Position numbers and translations under genes: made by a program. A model generated the notes under the pieces. That model was not told where the DNA came from, did no database searches, and was given only the letters and a program-made list of their open reading frames with translations. 17,092 bases of DNA, from positions 1 to 17,092 of the forward strand of contig DAHVYC010000004.1 of NCBI GenBank assembly GCA_027327845.1, written 5' to 3'. This DNA comes from Candidatus Nomurabacteria bacterium (GTDB taxonomy: Bacteria > Patescibacteriota > Minisyncoccia > Phycocordibacterales > UBA9973). This document shows positions 1 through 6,285 of this stretch, piece after piece. Numbering within the stretch: the stretch's first letter is position 1; each line of letters starts with the position of its first letter.

Positions 1-90
1 ACCTATATATAAAATCTCCCCTTTCTTTATAAAGAAATAGACACCGGGAGAATCTGGAATTTTGACTTTTTTAAGATATCCCCTCTTCAT
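1..90 (-). CDS. uvrC: UvrABC system protein C, N-terminal fragment (runs off left edge)
   Basis: Reading the minus strand from the ATG at 90 gives 30 codons without a stop up to the window edge. The peptide begins MKRGYLKKVKIPDSPGVYFF and ends in ILYIG. The PDSPGVYFF...LYIG pattern is the opening of the GIY-YIG nuclease domain of UvrC, which makes the 3' incision in nucleotide excision repair. The start lies 5 nt after the uvrA stop codon, so the two genes are almost certainly co-transcribed. No Shine-Dalgarno motif lies at normal distance; the nearest purine run (AAGAAGG) is too far upstream and within uvrA. Only the N-terminal catalytic start is visible. The second GIY-YIG motif residue region, the UVR motif, the RNase H-like nuclease and the HhH domains would be outside the window. 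Confidence 0.88.
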   Translation of the reverse strand, partial: MKRGYLKKVKIPDSPGVYFFIKKGEILYIG

Positions 91-95
91 AAAGA

Positions 96-2699
96 TTATT
101 TTAAAACCTTCTTCAAATATTTCCCAGTATATGATTTTGGATTATTTGCTACTTCTTCAGGAGTACCTTTCGCCACCACCATACCTCCATCTGCCCCGCC
201 CTCCGGCCCTATATCTATAATATAATCCGAGCTTTTTATGATATCTAGATTATGTTCTATCAATACCACAGAATTACCTTTTGAGACCAACTTACCCAAA
301 ACGGATAAAAGCCTATCTACATCATCATAATGTAATCCGACAGTCGGCTCGTCCAGAAGATAAATGGTCTTTTCCAGGTGGGGACGATAAAGTTCGCTCG
401 ATATTTTTACTCGCTGGGCTTCTCCGCCGGAGAGAGTAGTGGCAGATTGACCGAGTTCTAAATATCCGAGGCCTACTCCCATTAAAGTATTCAATCTGTC
501 ATATACCTCGGGAATATCTTTGAAAAAGACAAGTCCTTCTTCTACGGTCATAGAAAGTACTTCGTAAATATTTTTCTTTTTATACTTGACGGTCAAAGTT
601 TCCTTATCAAAACGTTTTCCATTACACACATCACATGTCACATAAACTGTTGGTAAAAAATGCATTTCCACGGCTATCTGTCCATTACCTTCACACGCTT
701 CACAACGCCCTCCTTTTACATTGAATGAAAAACGGTTTGCTTTCCAGCCGCGCAAGCGTGCATCCTCTGTGGAAGCAAATAAATTTCTTATAAAGGTAAA
801 AGCTCCGGTATAAGTAGCTATGTTGGAACGCGGGGTCCTCCCTATCGGAGACTGGTCAATTAGAATTACTCTGGATAAATATTCTGTGCCGGTAAAAGAC
901 GTGCAGTTGTATATCTTCGCCGATCTATATTTTCTATCAAACCTAGCTTTTAAATTTTTGTATAAAATCTCGTACAAAAAAGAACTCTTGCCTGACCCAG
1001 ATACGCCCGTAACGGATGTCATCACTCCTAATGGAACTTCCACGTTCATGTTTTTTATATTAAAAACTTTTCCTCCGGATATACGTAGAGATCCCTTCCA
1101 TTGTCTCCTCTTCTCCGGGACCGGAATTTTTGTTTCTTCTCTTAAATACGAGAGAGTTCGAGAGTTACTGGTATTCTTTTTTGCTGTCAATAAATCAGAA
1201 AGCCAGCCGGAAACAACCACTTTCCCTCCATGCACCCCGGCTAAAGGACCTATGTCTACAATGTAGTCCGAAGCATATATGGTATTTTCGTCATGTTCTA
1301 CTATTATTATGGTATTACCCAAATCTCTAAGGTTTTCAAGGGTTTTTATAAGCCTGTCATTATCTCTCTGGTGTAATCCGATAGTTGGCTCATCAAGTAC
1401 ATACAAGGCTCCGACTAAGCGAGAACCAAGTTGCGAAGCCAATCTTATACGCTGAGCCTCCCCACCGGAGAGAGTATTGGCCTTACGAGAAAGTTGAAGA
1501 TAATTCAGCCCCACATCCAGCATAAATTGCAATCTGCTTTCTATCTCCTTTACTATAGGCAGAGAAATTTCTTTTTCCTGTTCTTTTAATTTAAGAGTTT
1601 TGAAAAATTCTGCCGCATCTTCTATGGAAAGAGAAGAAAGTTCTAAAATATTTCTTTGCTTATTGCCGGCACTTATAAATACATTGAGCGCCTCCGGACG
1701 CAACCTCGCGCCATTGCATGTCTCGCATGGTTCTTCACCCAAGAAATATTTTGTCCCCAGACCATTACAAGTTGGACATGCTCCATATGGGGAATTAAAA
1801 GAAAAAAGTCTTGGCTCTACTTCAGGGAAAGAAAAACCGTCATTTTTGCATGCAAACTTCGCAGACATTACAAATTCTTCTTCACCCCCAAAAGCCACAG
1901 AAACCAATCCATCGGATTCCAAAAGAGCCCTTTCCACCGCTTCAGAAAGTCTCATCCTGCTTCCTTCATTGTCTTCTACAAATTCATGTAAGGAAAAATG
2001 ATCTACCAGTATATCTATATTGTGCGCTTTATTCTTCGAAAGAACTATTCTTTCTCTTAATTTTTTCATTTCTCCATCCAAGCGGACTTCCGAGAATCCT
2101 TTTCCGAGAAGATCATATAAAAGCTGATAGTATTCTCCCTTGCGACCACGAATTATCGGAGAAAAAATATTTATTTCTGTCTCGTCCCAAGTGACCCCCA
2201 TAACAGATTTTTTATTTTTCTTCCCTTTATTTAAAGCACTGATTTTTTCCGAAATGAAATTCAGGATCTCTTCATTGGAAAGCTTTCTTATTTCTTCTTT
2301 ACATACCGGACAATGAGGATGTCCTATGCGTGCATACATTACTCGGAGATAGTCATATATCTCCGTTATGGTTGCTACCGTCGAACGAGGATTATTGGAA
2401 CGGGATTTTTGATCTATGGAAATAGCCGGGGAAAGACCTGTTATCTCATCTATGTCCGGTTTCGGCATTTGGTTCAAAAACTGTCTGGCATAAGAAGATA
2501 GTGATTCTACATATCTTCTCTGCCCTTCGGCAAAAATGGTATCAAAAGCAAGAGATGACTTGCCGGATCCGGATACACCAGTGATAACCACCATCTTATT
2601 GCGCGGCATTTCCACATTAATATTTTTCAGGTTATGAGTTCTGGCCCCCTTTATTACTATTTTATTTACCCCATTTAAATTTTCGCTTTGTTTTATCAT
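96..2699 (-). CDS. uvrA: Excinuclease ABC subunit A (UvrA), shortened form
   Basis: UvrA is the ATP-dependent DNA damage sensor that delivers UvrB to lesions. The 867-residue protein has two ABC modules: Walker A GVSGSGKS at 41-48 and 565-572, signatures LSGGEAQR at 410-417 and 756-763, and Walker B strands YVLDEP (about 433-438) and LLDEP (about 781-785). Zinc module 2 is intact (C666, C669, C689, C692). Zinc module 1 reads C284-K-N-D287 then C308-P-T-C311, so one of four usual cysteines is replaced by Asp. Only 13 residues separate C311 from the next CxxC (C325, C328), whereas E. coli UvrA has roughly 100 there; this explains the length below the usual ~940. The gene lies downstream of uvrB and 5 nt before uvrC. 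A TGCTATAAT box just after uvrB (2768-2776) suggests its own promoter. Confidence 0.97.
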   Translation of the reverse strand: MIKQSENLNGVNKIVIKGARTHNLKNINVEMPRNKMVVITGVSGSGKSSLAFDTIFAEGQRRYVESLSSYARQFLNQMPKPDIDEITGLSPAISIDQKSRSNNPRSTVATITEIYDYLRVMYARIGHPHCPVCKEEIRKLSNEEILNFISEKISALNKGKKNKKSVMGVTWDETEINIFSPIIRGRKGEYYQLLYDLLGKGFSEVRLDGEMKKLRERIVLSKNKAHNIDILVDHFSLHEFVEDNEGSRMRLSEAVERALLESDGLVSVAFGGEEEFVMSAKFACKNDGFSFPEVEPRLFSFNSPYGACPTCNGLGTKYFLGEEPCETCNGARLRPEALNVFISAGNKQRNILELSSLSIEDAAEFFKTLKLKEQEKEISLPIVKEIESRLQFMLDVGLNYLQLSRKANTLSGGEAQRIRLASQLGSRLVGALYVLDEPTIGLHQRDNDRLIKTLENLRDLGNTIIIVEHDENTIYASDYIVDIGPLAGVHGGKVVVSGWLSDLLTAKKNTSNSRTLSYLREETKIPVPEKRRQWKGSLRISGGKVFNIKNMNVEVPLGVMTSVTGVSGSGKSSFLYEILYKNLKARFDRKYRSAKIYNCTSFTGTEYLSRVILIDQSPIGRTPRSNIATYTGAFTFIRNLFASTEDARLRGWKANRFSFNVKGGRCEACEGNGQIAVEMHFLPTVYVTCDVCNGKRFDKETLTVKYKKKNIYEVLSMTVEEGLVFFKDIPEVYDRLNTLMGVGLGYLELGQSATTLSGGEAQRVKISSELYRPHLEKTIYLLDEPTVGLHYDDVDRLLSVLGKLVSKGNSVVLIEHNLDIIKSSDYIIDIGPEGGADGGMVVAKGTPEEVANNPKSYTGKYLKKVLK

Positions 2700-2702
2700 G
2701 TT

Positions 2703-2776
2703 TTTATCGCAAATTTATATACGCAATGTACACCCGCCTTTACAGATAGGGGGTGTATAGAGCTGTTATTATAGCA
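2703..2776 (-). promoter_or_regulatory. uvrA promoter and hairpin-bearing leader
   Basis: On the minus strand an extended -10 box TGCTATAAT occupies 2776-2768, directly after the uvrB stop codon. Transcription from about 2761 would give a leader of about 60 nt. That leader holds an inverted repeat (TACACCC / GGGTGTA, arms about 2730-2736 and 2752-2758) with no T-run after it, so it is not a standard terminator. Nearer the ATG there is a second weak extended -10-like string, TGCGATAAA (2703-2711), only 3 nt from the start. The assignment rests on sequence match alone. Confidence 0.45.
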
Positions 2777-2790
2777 TAAAGATAAACTTT

Positions 2791-5013
2791 TTATACAAGC
2801 TTATCTTTCAAGGCCATTATCTCATCACGCAGGAGGGCAGCTGTTTCAAAATCCAATTCTTTTACCGCTTTATTCATTTCTTTCTCTTTAATCTTTATGA
2901 TTTTTGAGTAAACCAATTTACTTCTTTCCTTGTCCGAGAGCATTAAATTTTTTATGGCTGCAGATTCATTTTTCCCATTATTGCTCTTTTCTTTAGAAAA
3001 TACTCTTTTGAATAGCTCCAGGTCCATGGACAATTCTGTATCCACTGCTTTTTTATGTTCATCTTCCATCTCTTCCGTGATATCTTTCACTTTTTTATTT
3101 ATAGTCTTAGGGGTGATATTATGTTTCTTATTGTAAGAAATCTGTATATTTCTTCTTCGGGTGGTTTCATCGATTGCTTTTTCTAAGGATCGAGTCACTG
3201 TATCCGCATAAAGCACAACTCTCCCCGAAGAATTGCGGGCTGCTCGGCCGATAGTTTGAATAAGTGATGTTTCAGAACGCAAGAATCCTTCTTTGTCCGC
3301 ATCTAATATGCCTATTAAGGCAACCTCAGGTAAATCTAATCCCTCGCGCAGTAAATTTACTCCGACTAAAATATCAAAGTCGCCTTTGCGAAACTGGGTT
3401 AAAATTTTTATTCTTTCTATGGTTTTTATATCACTATGCAGGTATTCGGCCTTCATTCCTTTGTCTTTTAAATAAGTTGTCAGGTCTTCCGCCATTTTTT
3501 TAGTTAAAGTTGTAGCTAAAACTCTAAATCCTTTATTCACTGCGCTGTTTGCTTCTTCTATAAAATCAGAAATCTGGCCTCCATATTTTCCCTTCTGGGT
3601 AATTGGTTTTACCGCTATATCCGGATCAACTAATCCTGTCGGACGTATTATTTGCTCCACTACCTGTCCACTTTCCTTGCGCTCCTCTTCTCCGGGAGTA
3701 GCGCTAGTATAGATTACCTGGCCGATCCTTTCTTCAAATTCTTTATATTTTAGCGGACGGTTGTCTTTAGCCGAGGGTAAACGAAAACCATATTCTACAA
3801 GGGTATTTTTGCGCGAAGCATCGCCTCCATACATACCGACTAGTTGCGGTAAGGTAACGTGCGACTCGTCAATAATTGTTAAAAAATCAGGTACCGGTAA
3901 GGAATCTTTCCGCCCAGGGTCGCTGTCTCCGCGTGCTCGCGGAGCGCTGCCTCTCGGCCCGTCGGCCTGCGAGACACCCTGATTAGAAAATTCCTTGCCT
4001 GTACTAGTAATATGTGGAAAATATGAAAGCAGTGTTTCCGGCGGTTCTCCTTCTTTTTTACCGGACAAATGTCTGGAATAATTTTCGATTCCGCTACAAT
4101 ACCCGACTTCCTTTATCATAGCCAAATCATAATTAGTCCTTCTTTTCAATCTTTCAGCTTCCAATAATTTTCCCTCTTTTTGAAATTTTTTCAATTGTAT
4201 ATTCAGTTCATTCCTGATATTTTTAAATGCAATTTTAAGTTTGTCTTCTTCTGTAATAAAATGTTTAGCAGGAAAAACGAAGATGTTTTTTTCTTCCTCT
4301 AATATTCGTGAGGAAACCGGGTCAATTTTTATTATCTTTTCTATCTTCCCTGAGGAAAATTCCACCTGATACATTATGGTCTCCGAAACAGGCATAAATT
4401 CTACCCGTGGCCCGATCGAACGAAATTGCCCTGGATTTAGATCCGAATTTGTGCGTTCAAAATGTATTTCCACTAATTTTTTCATCAAGGTTATCCTATC
4501 CATCTTCATGCCAGTCTTCAATTTCAAATTTACCCTTTCGTATTCCTCTGGGGAACCTAAGCCGTAAATACAAGAAACCGATGCCACTATTATCACATCT
4601 CGTCTGGTAAGCAATGCCTGTGTAGAAGCATGCCTTAAGCGATCTATCTCTTTATTTATTTGCGCATCTTTTTCTATATAAGTATCGGTCACCGGCATAT
4701 ATGCTTCGGGTTGATAATAATCGTAATAAGAAACGAAATAATGCACTGCAGCTTTTGGAAAAAATTCCTTAAACTCCGAGGCTAACTGAGCTGCAAGGGT
4801 TTTGTTATGAGCTATCACAAGTGTCGGCTTCCCCCATTTTTCTATTACATTTGCCATAGTAAAAGTCTTACCAGTACCCGTAGCACCTAAAAGTGTTTGC
4901 TTCTTTATACCTCTCTTTAACCCATTTAAAAGCTTTAAAATAGCCTCTGGCTGGTCCCCGGATGGTTTGAAATCACTCTTTAATTTGAATATTTTCCCTT
5001 GATTTTCTGGCAT
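2791..5013 (-). CDS. uvrB: Excinuclease ABC subunit B (UvrB) with in-frame palindromic insertion
   Basis: UvrB is the damage-verifying helicase-like subunit of UvrABC. It binds UvrA, then loads UvrC. Visible are Walker A GATGTGKT (43-50), the damage-probing beta-hairpin region SYYDYYQPEAYMP (95-107), the DESH Walker B box (382-385), helicase motif VI-like QTIGRAARN (about 586-594) and a C-terminal UVR motif (about 708-740) that contacts UvrC. At 740 residues it is longer than the usual ~660-680. The excess is mainly residues 334-374 between the conserved YFP and the strand leading to DESH. Those residues are encoded by a GC-rich self-complementary stretch, described separately. A TGTGATAAT box ends 9 nt before the ATG, so the mRNA is leaderless or nearly so. 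The gene heads the uvrB-uvrA-uvrC run. Confidence 0.97.
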   Translation of the reverse strand: MPENQGKIFKLKSDFKPSGDQPEAILKLLNGLKRGIKKQTLLGATGTGKTFTMANVIEKWGKPTLVIAHNKTLAAQLASEFKEFFPKAAVHYFVSYYDYYQPEAYMPVTDTYIEKDAQINKEIDRLRHASTQALLTRRDVIIVASVSCIYGLGSPEEYERVNLKLKTGMKMDRITLMKKLVEIHFERTNSDLNPGQFRSIGPRVEFMPVSETIMYQVEFSSGKIEKIIKIDPVSSRILEEEKNIFVFPAKHFITEEDKLKIAFKNIRNELNIQLKKFQKEGKLLEAERLKRRTNYDLAMIKEVGYCSGIENYSRHLSGKKEGEPPETLLSYFPHITSTGKEFSNQGVSQADGPRGSAPRARGDSDPGRKDSLPVPDFLTIIDESHVTLPQLVGMYGGDASRKNTLVEYGFRLPSAKDNRPLKYKEFEERIGQVIYTSATPGEEERKESGQVVEQIIRPTGLVDPDIAVKPITQKGKYGGQISDFIEEANSAVNKGFRVLATTLTKKMAEDLTTYLKDKGMKAEYLHSDIKTIERIKILTQFRKGDFDILVGVNLLREGLDLPEVALIGILDADKEGFLRSETSLIQTIGRAARNSSGRVVLYADTVTRSLEKAIDETTRRRNIQISYNKKHNITPKTINKKVKDITEEMEDEHKKAVDTELSMDLELFKRVFSKEKSNNGKNESAAIKNLMLSDKERSKLVYSKIIKIKEKEMNKAVKELDFETAALLRDEIMALKDKLV
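3891..4004. repeat. 114-nt imperfect palindrome inserted in frame in uvrB
   Basis: Outer arms 3891-3910 (GTACCGGTAAGGAATCTTTC) and 3986-4004 (GAAAATTCCTTGCCTGTAC) are complementary apart from two substitutions and one extra base. After a 4-nt internal loop a second stem follows: CAGGGT (3915-3920) with ACCCTG (3976-3981), continued by GTCTC (3925-3929) with GAGAC (3971-3975). The core folds into two hairpins: CTCCGCG-TGCT-CGCGGAG (3927-3944) and TCTCGGCC-CGTC-GGCC...GAGA (3952-3974). The 67-nt core is about 75% GC by hand count, far above its surroundings. The length is exactly 38 codons and matches the residues (about 337-374) that ordinary UvrB lacks. No clear target-site duplication is visible. 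It resembles a mobile palindromic element, but the family is unknown to me. Confidence 0.8.
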
Positions 5014-5027
5014 ATTTCCTATATTAT
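4999..5027 (+). promoter_or_regulatory. Promoter of tRNA-Lys
   Basis: A -35 hexamer TTGATT (4999-5004) and a -10 hexamer TATTAT (5022-5027) are separated by 17 nt, and the predicted start falls about 8-10 nt before the tRNA 5' end. The -35 lies within the first codons of uvrB. The -10 overlaps, on the opposite strand, the uvrB -10 box (GATAAT, 5023-5028), so the two divergent promoters share bases and probably compete. Confidence 0.5.
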
Positions 5028-5031
5028 CACA
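5014..5031 (-). promoter_or_regulatory. Extended -10 promoter of uvrB
   Basis: On the minus strand TGTGATAAT ends 9 nt before the uvrB ATG. A start 6-8 nt after the hexamer leaves 1-3 nt of leader. No Shine-Dalgarno could be included upstream except AGGA at 5016-5019, most of which would be at or before the predicted start. Confidence 0.5.
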
Positions 5032-5042
5032 ATAGTAAAAAT

Positions 5043-5115
5043 CCGCCCGTAGCTCAGCTGGTAGAGCAGCTCCCTTTTAAGGAGAAGGTCCTCGGTTCGA
5101 TCCCGAGCGGGCGGA
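5043..5115 (+). tRNA. tRNA-Lys (anticodon UUU)
   Basis: A full cloverleaf can be drawn: acceptor CCGCCCG (5043-5049) with CGGGCGG (5108-5114), discriminator A5115, D-arm GCTC/GAGC (5052-5067), anticodon loop CTTTTAA (5074-5080) with anticodon TTT at 5076-5078, and T-arm CTCGG-TTCGATC-CCGAG (5091-5107). The outermost anticodon-stem pair is a G-A mismatch. CCA is not encoded (the next bases are CAT), so a CCA-adding enzyme is needed. The gene is on the plus strand between minus-strand uvrB and the delta-like gene. Downstream there is a weak hairpin but no T-run in its own direction. Confidence 0.97.
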
Positions 5116-5120
5116 CATTA

Positions 5121-5144
5121 TTAAAAGGTTTCTAATAAAAACCT
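5121..5144 (-). terminator. Probable terminator overlapping the holA-like stop
   Basis: Minus-strand stem AGGTTT/AAACCT (arms 5139-5144 and 5126-5131, 7-nt loop) is followed by TTTTAATAAT. It covers the last codons and the TAA stop, and would end minus-strand transcription before the tRNA gene. The stem is short and AT-rich, so its strength is uncertain. Confidence 0.4.
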
Positions 5145-5768
5145 CTCGAGAGCGTATTCCGCTTCAAGGCCATTTCTTCGCGCCTCCGGTAAAAGGTACG
5201 ATATTCTACCGGCAAAATTTTTTAATTCCGATTCTTTAAATTCCTTAAAGTCTCTTTTTAATATTAGATCTTTGGCTTTCCAAAATAGGATGCCGGCGAG
5301 TTCTTCCAATCCTGCCCCGTTATCTACCGCTTGTCTGAAGTAAATCCACAAGTGAAGTCTGTCCTTCTTCCCGAAAGCATCAGCTAGAAGAAAATTATTG
5401 TACCTTTCTTTTTTTATTTTTGGCTGGTCGAATACTTTCACTTCCGCTCCCGCTTTTTTAAAAGATTCTAAAACCGGTTTGTTTAACTTTCCTTCTAAAA
5501 AAATAAAGGTGTTCGGGGAATCTGCTAAAGAGCTGATTTTTTCAAGTATAAAATCAAGGTTCTCGGATCTTTCAAATACATTGGTCAAAACGACCAAACA
5601 TTTTTTGAAAAACAAACCGCTCCCGGAATAAAAATTTTCCATCTCCGCCCTATTAAAAGAATTTTTATCTATACGAAAAATTTCCGAAGCAGAAAGCCCG
5701 GATTTTATCAATTCCTCATATGTTTTGTGTTTGTTTTTTATATCGTCGCCGTAAAAAAGATAAATCAT
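5121..5768 (-). CDS. holA: Putative DNA polymerase III delta subunit (HolA-like), very short
   Basis: This 215-residue soluble protein begins MIYLFYGDDI, the usual opening of the delta clamp-loader subunit (strand, then a Walker-A-like turn without a functional P-loop). It continues with an alternating strand/helix AAA-like region, including FLEGKLNK (about 90-97) and a charged stretch KIKKERYNNFLLADAFGKKD. The last ~80 residues are helical (DNGAGLEELAGILFWKAKDLIL) and resemble the delta collar domain. If correct, it opens the sliding clamp for loading by the clamp-loader complex. Family members are normally ~320-340 residues, so this is strongly reduced. It starts 2 nt after the upstream methyltransferase gene, suggesting co-transcription. 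Identification is by pattern only; other small AAA-fold proteins remain possible. Confidence 0.6.
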   Translation of the reverse strand: MIYLFYGDDIKNKHKTYEELIKSGLSASEIFRIDKNSFNRAEMENFYSGSGLFFKKCLVVLTNVFERSENLDFILEKISSLADSPNTFIFLEGKLNKPVLESFKKAGAEVKVFDQPKIKKERYNNFLLADAFGKKDRLHLWIYFRQAVDNGAGLEELAGILFWKAKDLILKRDFKEFKESELKNFAGRISYLLPEARRNGLEAEYALERFLLETF

Positions 5769-5770
5769 AT

Positions 5771-6259
5771 TTAAAACCTGACTGATTTTTTATATTCTAT
5801 GTATGGAGCCCCATACTTTTCCGACAGTATATCTTCTTCTTTCTTTATAAAAAGAAACTTTGTGAATAAATAAGATAAAAAGGATAAAATTATTATATAT
5901 ATTCCGTTGGCCATGATTCCAAACCCGAGCATAAGCAAAAATAGCCCGAGATGTGTAGGGCTCCTGGTATAGCGATAAGGTCCGACAAAAAATGTTTCCT
6001 TACTTAAATTTTCTTTCTTTAAATTATGAGACGATTTTTGGGCCCAAACAACCAGGAAGGTCCCCAAAAGGAGTATGGTGGATCCTAATATCGCCATGGT
6101 AGCTTCCTCAAAGAACTTTAATGGAAAAATAAAGTCCAAAAAAAGACCTAATAAAAAAGAAACAAAGTAAAACAAATAGGAATGGGCTAAAACCCTATGA
6201 ACCTTGTTTTTAAAGGGATTTTCTACCTCTAGGCGCCTTTCTCCATTCATCGTTTCCAT
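5771..6259 (-). CDS. Membrane methyltransferase of the ICMT/PEMT type
   Basis: The 162-residue protein has four hydrophobic segments (about 28-47, 54-73, 102-118 and 120-138). The C-terminal half carries the hallmark of isoprenylcysteine carboxyl methyltransferase-like and phospholipid methyltransferase proteins: GPYRYTRSPTHLG (about 93-105), then after the last membrane segment EEDILSEKYGAPYIEYKK (about 141-158), with the two Glu and YxxY-type residues used for S-adenosylmethionine binding. In bacteria these methylate small or lipid-linked substrates; the actual substrate cannot be told here. It follows polA by 26 nt with its own TGCTATAAT box, and its stop is 2 nt before the holA-like ATG, so it probably leads that two-gene unit. 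ATG 6259 is chosen because the -10 box ends 7 nt before it. Confidence 0.8.
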   Translation of the reverse strand: METMNGERRLEVENPFKNKVHRVLAHSYLFYFVSFLLGLFLDFIFPLKFFEEATMAILGSTILLLGTFLVVWAQKSSHNLKKENLSKETFFVGPYRYTRSPTHLGLFLLMLGFGIMANGIYIIILSFLSYLFTKFLFIKKEEDILSEKYGAPYIEYKKSVRF

Positions 6260-6275
6260 ATGGTTAATTATAGCA
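6260..6275 (-). promoter_or_regulatory. Extended -10 promoter, leaderless start of the methyltransferase gene
   Basis: Minus-strand TGCTATAAT (6275-6267) is followed by exactly 7 nt and the ATG at 6259. With normal start-site spacing the mRNA would begin at or within one base of the ATG. No -35 match is apparent, which is usual for extended -10 promoters. Confidence 0.6.
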
Positions 6276-6285
6276 CGACAAGAAG

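Noticed and set aside
820..2501. Several plus-strand ORFs opposite uvrA, up to 148 codons
   Set aside because: They mirror the conserved uvrA frame and have no family-like motifs or start signals.
3915..3981. tRNA-like reading of the uvrB palindrome core
   Set aside because: It folds in a cloverleaf-like way but has no T-loop TTC, no anticodon-type loop and lies in coding sequence. It is a palindromic insertion, not a tRNA.
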